Under the pieces are notes generated by a model. The model saw nothing but the letters and a program-made list of their open reading frames with translations, was not told the DNA's origin and did no database searches. A program made the position numbers and the translations under genes. A stretch of 64,000 nt of DNA from Chloroflexota bacterium (GTDB lineage: Bacteria > Chloroflexota > Dehalococcoidia > FW602-bin16): positions 1 through 64,000 of the forward strand of contig SCTZ01000200.1 of NCBI GenBank assembly GCA_004297765.1, in the 5' to 3' direction. This document shows positions 56,347 to 64,000 of this stretch, in pieces (the first letter of the stretch is position 1; every line of letters begins with the position of its first letter).

Positions 56347-58341
56347 GTGTTGCCGCCTACTTTCACCACTGCAACGGAGGAGCGTGTGCCCAAGAACCAG
56401 CGGAACATGCAGATCCGCGACGCCGTGGTGGTCTCAGCTTTACTGTTGCTGGCATTCGGGCTACGCGTCTACCGTCTTGATGGGCAAAGCCTGTGGCACG
56501 ACGAAGGGTTGAGCCTCGATTTGGCCTCCCAAAGCGTGCGGACCCTGCTCTCCACCGGCTCGTCGCTGGATCATCCCCCGCTGTATTTCCTGATCTTGCA
56601 CTTCTGGCTCAGGCTAGTCGGGAGCAGCGATTTCTCTATCCGGGCCCTCTCGTTATTTATGAGTCTACCCGTGGTTCCCCTCCTGTACATCCTGGCGCGA
56701 CGATGGACCGGTCGCTGGGCCGCGACCGCCACCGCGCTGCTGGCCGCGGTCTCTCCGCTGTATCTCTACTATGCACAGGAGGCGCGCATGTACGCGCTGG
56801 CCACCACGCTCACTATGGGCGCGACGGTTATCCTCCTGTCCAAGCCGACCTCATCTTGGAAAGAGCGCTGGCTGCGGTGGCTTGCCTATGGGCTGTGCGC
56901 GGCGGGCGCACTGCTCAGCCATTACACGGCCGCGCTGGTCCTGGGCGTCCATTTCGCCTATGTCGCGGCAGGAGCCGTGCGGTCGCGACGAGAGTGGAAT
57001 ACCCTCTCCTTCCCGACAACTCACCTGCGCGGCTGGCTAGCAGTCGAGGCCGTGCTGATGGTCGGAGGCGGACTGTGGCTCGCGCTCACCAACGCCTCCT
57101 CGTCGATCTATCCCCGCTCCGCCAGCGGCAGCTCGCTCCCCGAAATCGCCAGATCGACCCTGGTCTCTTACATCTCGGGACACGGGCTGGAGCCAATCGT
57201 GGACCACGTGCGTCCGACTGCGTTGAATCTGGACGCCGCCAACTGGGCGGCCGTGGGGAGTATCGCTCTCGCGGCGCTCGGTCTTATCGCCATCCTGCGC
57301 ACCAACATCCGCTATGCCGGTTTCCTGCTGGCATACGTCTTGCTGCCAGTGGTGGGAATCTACGTGCTAGCGGCGGGGCGACACGATTTCACTCCCCGCT
57401 ACCTGATGGTGTCCAGTCCGGCGTATATGCTGCTCCTGGGAGCGACGCTGGCCTTCGGGAAACGTACACGGGTTCTTGCGTGCGTGCTGCTGGCACCTTT
57501 GCTCGGCATCGCCGCCTGGTCCATGGTCAACTACTACACGGATGCAGCCTATCAGCGAGATGACTTTCGAGCTCTGACGCGTTACATCCTGGACCAGAGC
57601 TTTCCGGGCGACCTGGTAGTCCTGAACGCGGGCTATACATATCCCGTTGTGACACACTACCTGGGCTACGTGGGACAGAGCATGCCCTGGGTTGGGCTGC
57701 CGGTGGGACTTCCGCCGGACCAGGCCGCCACAGAACGACAACTGGAAGAGGTCGCGGCCCGATACCATCGAGCCTGGCTCGTCTTGTGGCAGGACTACTA
57801 CACCGACCCAACCGGAATCGTGAAAGGATGGCTCGAAAAGAACGGGTGGCAGCGTGACGCACATAGCTTCCCCGGTTTGAGCTTGTATATGTACACTCTC
57901 GACAAACCTGTGCTCTCCGCTCCACCGGCACCTCAACACGCCCTATCGGCCGACCTTGGGCAGACTGTAGAGCTGCTGGGCTACGACCTGGACGAGAGTG
58001 CGATGGCAACGCAAGGGCGGCTACGCGCCACCCTGTACTGGCGCGCCCTGACCGCTCCGAAAGCGAGCTTAAACGTCTTCGTTCATCTGGTGAACGGCGA
58101 ATATCGACCGGTCGGCGCGACCGATCATCGACCGGCCGGCGATCGGCTGCCGACCGATGTCTGGGAGCCAGGAATGCTGGTCAGAGACGAGTACGAGCTG
58201 CAAGTGGCCGCGGGGACCGCTCCCGGCGATTACCGGTTGATAGTAGGAATGTACGATCCTACCAACTGGCAGTACCTGAAAGTCAATGGAACCGAGCACA
58301 CCAGCCTGACGCTTCAGACCGTCAAAGTGGACGGTAGGTAA
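56347..58341 (+). CDS. Glycosyltransferase family 39-like membrane protein with C-terminal beta domain
   Basis: LRVYRLDGQSLWHDEGLSLDLA, SLYLYYAQEARMYAL-type motif (SPLYLYYAQEARMYALAT), C-terminal GTAPGDYRLIVGMYDPT. Confidence 0.88.
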   Translation: MLPPTFTTATEERVPKNQRNMQIRDAVVVSALLLLAFGLRVYRLDGQSLWHDEGLSLDLASQSVRTLLSTGSSLDHPPLYFLILHFWLRLVGSSDFSIRALSLFMSLPVVPLLYILARRWTGRWAATATALLAAVSPLYLYYAQEARMYALATTLTMGATVILLSKPTSSWKERWLRWLAYGLCAAGALLSHYTAALVLGVHFAYVAAGAVRSRREWNTLSFPTTHLRGWLAVEAVLMVGGGLWLALTNASSSIYPRSASGSSLPEIARSTLVSYISGHGLEPIVDHVRPTALNLDAANWAAVGSIALAALGLIAILRTNIRYAGFLLAYVLLPVVGIYVLAAGRHDFTPRYLMVSSPAYMLLLGATLAFGKRTRVLACVLLAPLLGIAAWSMVNYYTDAAYQRDDFRALTRYILDQSFPGDLVVLNAGYTYPVVTHYLGYVGQSMPWVGLPVGLPPDQAATERQLEEVAARYHRAWLVLWQDYYTDPTGIVKGWLEKNGWQRDAHSFPGLSLYMYTLDKPVLSAPPAPQHALSADLGQTVELLGYDLDESAMATQGRLRATLYWRALTAPKASLNVFVHLVNGEYRPVGATDHRPAGDRLPTDVWEPGMLVRDEYELQVAAGTAPGDYRLIVGMYDPTNWQYLKVNGTEHTSLTLQTVKVDGR

Positions 58342-58348
58342 TGTACCA

Positions 58349-59974
58349 ATGCCGGATGTCTTCGCCCAACTCGGAGTGCTCCTGACCGTGGCATGGGCCG
58401 CCGCAGCTCTGGCGGTCGTACTGCGCGTTCGGCTCCCATCCGTTCCTGCTCGAGCGGCAGACGCGGTCTTCCACTTGGCGGCCATTGGCTACTGCATCAT
58501 GCTCGCCACACTGGCTATCATGCGGCACGATAGCCTGCACAGCCACGCCTTCGACCTGGGCATCTTCGACCAGATCCTCTGGAACTCCGCCCGCGGCCAC
58601 GTGATGGAGGCGTCCCTGATCTGGGATAAGGCAACCTTTCTTGGCAACCACATCTCACCAACTTTGCTGCTCTTCGTCCCGGCTTACTGGCTGGTCTCCG
58701 ATCCACGCGTCCTCCTGATAGGCCAGGCCATCGCCCTGACGTCGGGCGCATTGCCGATCTACTGGTACGCTCGACGCGAATCGAGCAATCGGAGTTTGGC
58801 GCTCGTTCTCGCTCTCAGCTACTTCACGTATCCAGCGACCCTGTACGTCAATCTGTTCGATTTCCATGAGTTCGCCCTCGCCGTGCCTTTCATGTCCTTC
58901 TCCATCTACTTCATGCTCACAGGACGCTTTCTTGCCTTCGCGGTTTGTGCGCTACTCCTGCTGGCGACAAAAGAGGATCTGGGCGTCCTCGTCTCAATGT
59001 TGGGGCTGCGCGCGCTCTTGTTCCACCGGCAGTGGCTGGTGGGGCTGCCGCTCGCCATCGGCGGTGTGGTGTGGACGGCCCTGGCGATCTCGACGCTCAT
59101 TCCAGCCAAGAATCCATCCGGCATCTATCCCTTTGAAGCATTGTATGCGTATCTAGGGGCCAGCCAACTAGACATCCTGGTGAATCTGATCACGCATCCC
59201 ATGCGCTCTCTGCAAATCATCTTCGAGATGCCGAAGATCGAATACGTGCTGCGCCTGCTCGTCCCGCTGGGTTTGCTTCCGCTGGCAGGACTCACCATGT
59301 GGCCCCTGGCACTGCCGACACTGGCGTATCTGCTGCTTAGCGCCGATCCCGGTCGGTACTCCATCACGACGCAGTACAGCGCCCCATTGGTACCGCTCTT
59401 CTTCTTCGCCGCCGTGGAGGGATGCAGGCGAATCATCCAACGCGATTTCGTGGCACAACGGGCCGTCACTCTCTCCTCGCTCGGAGATCAGCCTCACCCA
59501 TCCACCGCTCGCCGTGTGAGGCTAATCACTCGCGTGGACAACCGCAGAACCCTAACCGCCGGAATAGCCGCTATCATCGCCATTAGCGCCCTGGGCAGCT
59601 ACGTGTTGCACGGACCAGGTCTCTTCGCCCAGGGCTTCGACCCCAAAGAGTTCCAACTGACCGACCACGCTCGCACCGGACTGCAGCTCATGAAGGAGAT
59701 CCCCGCCGACGCCAGTGTGATCGCCCAGGGCGATCTCGTTCCACAGCTATCCGGTCGTCGCGTCATCTATATGTGGCCATGGATCGGAGAGCTATCGACG
59801 ATCGACTACATCCTGTTGGATCAGCAGGGCAACAAGTATCCGCTGGATGATCCAGAGGAGAACTACTTCCGGTCTGTCGAGGAGATGCGAGCTAACACCG
59901 ACTTCGTGGTCGAGCGCGAAGAAGATGGCTACCTTCTCTTGCGGAACATCCAGACATCCAAACCCGCGAAGTAG
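58349..59974 (+). CDS. DUF2079 domain-containing membrane protein
   Basis: HAFDLGIFDQILWNSARGHVMEAS, FLGNHISPTLLLFVPAYWL, NLFDFHEFALAVPFM. Confidence 0.9.
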   Translation: MPDVFAQLGVLLTVAWAAAALAVVLRVRLPSVPARAADAVFHLAAIGYCIMLATLAIMRHDSLHSHAFDLGIFDQILWNSARGHVMEASLIWDKATFLGNHISPTLLLFVPAYWLVSDPRVLLIGQAIALTSGALPIYWYARRESSNRSLALVLALSYFTYPATLYVNLFDFHEFALAVPFMSFSIYFMLTGRFLAFAVCALLLLATKEDLGVLVSMLGLRALLFHRQWLVGLPLAIGGVVWTALAISTLIPAKNPSGIYPFEALYAYLGASQLDILVNLITHPMRSLQIIFEMPKIEYVLRLLVPLGLLPLAGLTMWPLALPTLAYLLLSADPGRYSITTQYSAPLVPLFFFAAVEGCRRIIQRDFVAQRAVTLSSLGDQPHPSTARRVRLITRVDNRRTLTAGIAAIIAISALGSYVLHGPGLFAQGFDPKEFQLTDHARTGLQLMKEIPADASVIAQGDLVPQLSGRRVIYMWPWIGELSTIDYILLDQQGNKYPLDDPEENYFRSVEEMRANTDFVVEREEDGYLLLRNIQTSKPAK

Positions 59975-60169
59975 AGTCCAACTTCGGCGGCATCAGTCGG
60001 TTGGTCGGCATCGACTTGGCGACCATGAACCGCACGCCCATTCTGAACGATCAAAGCGCTCGAATGGATACTCGCGTCAAGATCGAGGGTGTGGAGCTTG
60101 CATTTTGAGCGTCTTCCTTTTCACGAGCCGTCAGCAAATCGATGGGGCAAGGGCATCGTCCGAAACATG

Positions 60170-60198
60170 TTGACCGGTCGCGCCTATGAGGATATAAT
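60170..60198 (+). promoter_or_regulatory. Near-consensus sigma70 promoter
   Basis: TTGACC (60170-60175) - 17 nt - TATAAT (60193-60198). Confidence 0.8.
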
Positions 60199-60204
60199 CA
60201 GTCC

Positions 60205-60350
60205 GTGTATGGTTCCCTGACGCAGTCGACCCGTTGGTTTTCAGGAACGCGGCTCGCAATCGTGTTGGCGCGTGGAAAGGGACAGCTAGCAACATGTCGG
60301 AACCAGAGCAGCCGCCCTCTGAACACACATATAGAGGGCGGCTTTCTTTG
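60205..60350 (+). ncRNA. Candidate unannotated structured RNA or leader between promoter and terminator upstream of purF
   Basis: About 145-nt promoter-terminator unit; TGGTTCC (60210-60216) complementary to GGAACCA (60299-60305), with competing hairpin GTTCCcTGA (60212-60220)/TCAGGAAC (60241-60248). Confidence 0.45.
60310..60350 (+). terminator. Rho-independent terminator
   Basis: AGCCGCCCTCT-gaacacacatat-AGAGGGCGGCT followed by TTCTTTG. Confidence 0.88.
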
Positions 60351-60409
60351 TGTATCAGGCTGAGCTAGTGATCTATCACATGGCGTCAGGGTGTTCTGAA
60401 AGCCGGTTC

Positions 60410-60520
60410 TTTGTCATTCTGAGAGCCGCAGCGCGAAGAATCCGCACCCCACGACCCGCGTGCTGTACGGGGTCCGGATCTTTCGACCTGCTCGCCTCAC
60501 AGTAATGGCGAGGGGTGCGG
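60410..60520. repeat. Intergenic repeat of the TTTGTCATTCTGAG...GCGAAGAATC type plus adjoining inverted repeat
   Basis: TTTGTCATTCTGAGAGCCGCAGCGCGAAGAATCC; CCGCACCCC...CTCGCCtcacagtaatGGCGAGGGGTGCGG. Confidence 0.6.
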
Positions 60521-60558
60521 GTGTGGATAACTGCCCGCGCTACAGGGTGAGGTGACGG

Positions 60559-61953
60559 TTGATCGACCAATTGCATGAGGCCTGCGGTATCTTTGGCATT
60601 TACGCGCCCGGAGTAGACGTGGCGCGCACTACCTTCTTTGGGCTGTTCGCCCTGCAACATCGCGGGCAAGAGAGCGCGGGCATCGCCGTGGCGGGGGACG
60701 GAGTGCGCGTGCACAAGGGCATGGGACTGGTGTCCCAAGTTTTCACAGAAGACTCGCTGGCCGGACTACGTGGGATCAGCGCGATTGGACACAACCGCTA
60801 TTCCACGACAGGCTCCTCACGCTACGCCAACGCCCAACCGATCCTGACAGAAAGCCACCTGGGCCGCTTCGCCCTGGCCCACAATGGCAATATCTTCAAC
60901 GCCGGCTACCTGCGCAACCGGCTTTCGGGCAACGGCTGCGAGTTCAGCTCCACTAGCGATTCAGAGGTCATCGCTCTGCTGATCGCGGCCTCCTACGGCC
61001 ACGATTGGGTGAGCAAGATCCAGCATACTATGCCGCAACTGGCCGGGGCGTACAGCCTGGTTCTCTTAACCGATCGAGAGTTGATCGGTGTGCGCGACCC
61101 GTTAGGCGTGCGCCCCCTGTGCATTGGCCGTCACGAGGCCGGTTGGGTGCTGGCTTCGGAGAGCTGCGCCCTGGATACTATCGGCGCGCATCTGGTGCGC
61201 GAGGTGGAGCCCGGCGAGATCGTTATCATCGACGAGAATGGTCTGCACAGCGTCCTTGGTCAACAAAGCGAGCGTAAGGCTCTCTGTATCTTCGAGTACA
61301 TTTACTTCGCACGACCGGACAGCCAGATCAACGGACGTCTGCTCTACGAGACGCGAGAAGCCATGGGTGCGGCGCTGGCTAGAGAGTACCCGGTGCCTGC
61401 GGATATCGTGATGGATATTCCCGACTCGGCCACCGCGGCCGGGATTGGCTATGCCCGGCAATCGGGCGTGCCGTTCAGCACCGGTCTGATCAAGAACCGC
61501 TACATCGGTCGCACCTTCATCCAGCCGGACCAGCGTATCCGAAAGATGGGGGTCGAGCTAAAGTTCAATCCGTTGCCGGGCGTCCTATCGGGCAAGCGCG
61601 TCGTGGTGGTAGACGATAGCATCGTGCGCGGCACGACGACCTTGCCGGTGATCAACCTGCTGCGCAAGGCTGGGGTCAAAGAGGTTCACCTGCGCATCTG
61701 CGCTCCTCCGATCACGCATCCCTGCTATTTCGGCGTGGATATGGCCACGCGGGCCGAGCTTATCGCCGCGCGCCACAGCGTCGAGGAGATCGCTCGGCAC
61801 GTGGGTGCCGACAGCCTGGGCTACCTCAGCCTGGAGGGCCTAATACAAAGCGTCTCCTTGCCCCAGGAGGTGTTCTGTCTGGCCTGCTTCACGGGGCAGT
61901 ATCCGATTCCGGTCCAGCTAGAGATGGACAAGTTGGCCTTTGAGCATGTGTAG
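60559..61953 (+). CDS. purF: Amidophosphoribosyltransferase
   Basis: EACGIFGIYAP (N-terminal nucleophile Cys), GLFALQHRGQESAGIAV, GHNRYSTTGSS, VVVVDDSIVRGTTT; TTG start preceded by GGTGAGGTG. Confidence 0.97.
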   Translation: MIDQLHEACGIFGIYAPGVDVARTTFFGLFALQHRGQESAGIAVAGDGVRVHKGMGLVSQVFTEDSLAGLRGISAIGHNRYSTTGSSRYANAQPILTESHLGRFALAHNGNIFNAGYLRNRLSGNGCEFSSTSDSEVIALLIAASYGHDWVSKIQHTMPQLAGAYSLVLLTDRELIGVRDPLGVRPLCIGRHEAGWVLASESCALDTIGAHLVREVEPGEIVIIDENGLHSVLGQQSERKALCIFEYIYFARPDSQINGRLLYETREAMGAALAREYPVPADIVMDIPDSATAAGIGYARQSGVPFSTGLIKNRYIGRTFIQPDQRIRKMGVELKFNPLPGVLSGKRVVVVDDSIVRGTTTLPVINLLRKAGVKEVHLRICAPPITHPCYFGVDMATRAELIAARHSVEEIARHVGADSLGYLSLEGLIQSVSLPQEVFCLACFTGQYPIPVQLEMDKLAFEHV

Positions 61954-61956
61954 AGG

Positions 61957-62595
61957 ATGGACGTTGTGACCGTCGAACAGTTCCCCATCGGCGTCCTGAT
62001 CTCCGGACGCGGCTCGAACCTGCAGGCGATCCTTGACGCGACGGAACGGGGCGAGGTAGCCGCGCGCGTGGTGGCGGTCATCAGCAATCGCGAGGACGCT
62101 TTCGGCCTGGAGCGTGCGCGTTGCCGCGGCATCCCGGCGGTAACTTTCCCGCGACGCGACTATGCCACACGCCAGGAGCAGCAGGCCGCCATGGCCGCCG
62201 AGCTACAGCGCCGTGGGGTACGGCTCGTGGTTCTGGCAGGATTCGATCAGGTCGTTGGAACCGCTCTCCTGCGGTCGTTCCCCAACGCCATCATCAACGT
62301 CCATCCTTCCCTTCTGCCAGCCTTCGGGGGTGGGCTGCATGCGCAGCGTGAGGCGCTGGATCACGGCGTGAAAGTCAGCGGCTGCACCGTGCATTTCGTC
62401 AGCCAGGACGTCGACGCTGGACCCATCATTCTGCAGGCGGCCGTGGAGGTTCGCGACGACGATACGGAGGAGAGCCTCTCCAACCGCATCCTCGCCCGGG
62501 AGCATCGGCTGTTGCCCAGGGCCGTCGACCTGATCGCGCGGAACCGAGTGCGCGTGGAGGGTCGGCGCGTCTTGATTGCACCCAACCAAGACTGA
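61957..62595 (+). CDS. purN: Phosphoribosylglycinamide formyltransferase
   Basis: IGVLISGRGSNLQAILDA, LVVLAGFDQVV, AIINVHPSLLPAFGGGLHAQREALDHGVKVSGCTVHFV. Confidence 0.95.
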   Translation: MDVVTVEQFPIGVLISGRGSNLQAILDATERGEVAARVVAVISNREDAFGLERARCRGIPAVTFPRRDYATRQEQQAAMAAELQRRGVRLVVLAGFDQVVGTALLRSFPNAIINVHPSLLPAFGGGLHAQREALDHGVKVSGCTVHFVSQDVDAGPIILQAAVEVRDDDTEESLSNRILAREHRLLPRAVDLIARNRVRVEGRRVLIAPNQD

Positions 62596-62663
62596 AAGAA
62601 CATAATGTATAATAGCCGTCGATATGACAGCACAAGGCTTGACACGCGACCATGGAGGTTTGA

Positions 62664-64000
62664 ATGCGAGCCATCATCAGCGTATCCGACAAGACGGGTC
62701 TCATCGACCTGGCCAGCGGACTGGCCAATGAGGGATGGGAGATATTCTCCACGGGCGGCACGAAGAAGGCCCTGGTCGACGCCGGGGTAGCCGTCCACAG
62801 CGTCAGCGACGTGACCGGGTTTCCCGAGATCCTCGAGGGGCGCGTGAAGACGCTACATCCCCACATTCACGGGGGCATCCTGGCCAAAAAGGACGATGCC
62901 GAACATGTCCGCCAACTGGCGGAGCACGGCATCGAAGCCATCGATCTGGTGGTAGTCAACCTTTATCCCTTCGCTCAGACCGTAGCCAGGCCCGACGCGA
63001 CCCTGAGCGACGCGCTGGAGAACATCGACATCGGCGGACCAACCATGATTCGGGCGGCCGCCAAGAACTTCCCCTCGGTCCTGATCGTGGTCGATCCGGC
63101 CGACTACCCCGAGGTTCTGCGCCGCATCACAGAGGGCAGCGTGGATCTCGAGATGCGCAAGATACTGGCGCAGAAGGCGTTTCAGCACACGGCGACCTAC
63201 GATACTGCCATCGCTCACTACCTGCGGCCCGCGCAGCAGTTGTTCCCGCCTGAGCTAACCTTAGCCATGTCCAAAGTGACGGACCTGCGCTACGGTGAGA
63301 ACCCGCATCAGTCCGCTGCGTTTTACCGTGAGAAGGGACGACCGGTCACAGGATTGAGCGTGGCCGCCGCGACCCAACTGCACGGCAAGGAACTGTCGTA
63401 CAATAACATTCTGGATCTGGACGCCGCCATCGGCATCGTGAACGACTTCGGCGCACCCACGGTGGTTGTGGTCAAGCACCACAACCCCTGCGGACTGGCC
63501 AGCAACGCCGACCTGACCGAAGCGTACCGACGCGCACTGGCCGGCGATCCCATCTCAGCTTTCGGCGGCATCGTGGGATTCAACCGCGTAGTCGATGCTG
63601 TGACGGCCGAAGAGATCGCCCGCACCCACTACGACGTGCTGATCGCGCCGGGTTACGAAGAGGCCGCTCTGGAGCGGCTGAAGCGCAAGCGCGACATGCG
63701 CATTCTGGCCGTGGGCGATGGCGTGACCGTGCAAGAGCCGAACGAGTCCACACCGCGGCTGGAGGTCCGTCAGGTCTCCGGTGGGTACCTCATCCAAACC
63801 CGCGACGAGATCTCGGACGACGACATTCAACTCCAGCCCGTGACCGCGCGGCGGCCCACGCTCGAGGAGATCACCGACCTGATCTTCGCCTGGCGGTCTG
63901 TGAAGCACGTGAAATCCAACGCCATCGTGCTGGTCAAAGAGGGCGCCCTGGTCGGCGTAGGAGCCGGTCAGCCCAACCGTGCGCTGAGCGTCGAGATCGC
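62664..64000 (+). CDS. purH: Bifunctional AICAR formyltransferase/IMP cyclohydrolase, 3' truncated by window end
   Basis: MRAIISVSDKTGLIDLA, STGGTKKALVDAGV, VTGFPEILEGRVKTLHPHIHGGIL, LRYGENPHQSAAFY, VKHHNPCG; open to the window end (KSNAIVLVKEGALVGVGAGQPNRALSVEI). Confidence 0.96.
   Translation, partial: MRAIISVSDKTGLIDLASGLANEGWEIFSTGGTKKALVDAGVAVHSVSDVTGFPEILEGRVKTLHPHIHGGILAKKDDAEHVRQLAEHGIEAIDLVVVNLYPFAQTVARPDATLSDALENIDIGGPTMIRAAAKNFPSVLIVVDPADYPEVLRRITEGSVDLEMRKILAQKAFQHTATYDTAIAHYLRPAQQLFPPELTLAMSKVTDLRYGENPHQSAAFYREKGRPVTGLSVAAATQLHGKELSYNNILDLDAAIGIVNDFGAPTVVVVKHHNPCGLASNADLTEAYRRALAGDPISAFGGIVGFNRVVDAVTAEEIARTHYDVLIAPGYEEAALERLKRKRDMRILAVGDGVTVQEPNESTPRLEVRQVSGGYLIQTRDEISDDDIQLQPVTARRPTLEEITDLIFAWRSVKHVKSNAIVLVKEGALVGVGAGQPNRALSVEI

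Noticed and set aside
60286-60357. Short ORF ATGTCGGAACCAGAGCAGCCGCCC... in the purF leader as a leader peptide
   Set aside because: It runs through the terminator hairpin, has no clear SD and is better explained by the RNA structure.
1-64000. tRNA, rRNA, CRISPR-Cas, restriction-modification, toxin-antitoxin or prophage genes
   Set aside because: Looked for by eye on both strands and in the ORF translations; none could be supported.

Overview
The window is about 64 kb of GC-rich bacterial chromosome. Domain content suggests a Chloroflexota-like organism (inference only; no 16S present). Coding density is high, with four broad blocks. (1) 0-24 kb is housekeeping and stress: sugar-phosphate isomerase, CNNM/CBS protein, GT4, Hsp20, RpoD-type sigma factor, KGG-repeat protein, an encapsulated-ferritin-like protein, enoyl-CoA hydratase, a GDP-mannose pyrophosphorylase/phosphomannomutase fusion, dapA-usp-asd-dapB-pnp-rpsO, two glycoside-hydrolase-like secreted proteins, DUF3501 and gamma-carbonic anhydrase. 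(2) 24.5-44.7 kb holds trmO, an EPS-type winged-HTH regulator and a long surface-glycan operon with a full set of pseudaminic-acid-type genes (pseB, C, F, G, H-like, I) plus methyltransferases, glycosyltransferases and a flippase. (3) 44.7-60 kb holds a YfhO-flippase fusion, a TadE/TadE/TadG/TadG secreted-protein cluster and three large membrane glycosyltransferase-like proteins. (4) 60.5-64 kb holds purF-purN-purH (purH truncated by the window end). The most notable non-genic observations are: a two-copy palindromic element flanked by TA, with each copy starting exactly at a CDS stop codon; a 63-bp near-perfect palindrome translated in frame inside a TadG-like gene; an orphan encapsulin-cargo ferritin with a TVGSL tail; a promoter-to-terminator unit upstream of purF that looks like an unannotated structured RNA; and a PseH-GNAT fusion with an internal Shine-Dalgarno/ATG. 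No CRISPR array, tRNA, rRNA, transposase or recognisable defence system was found.
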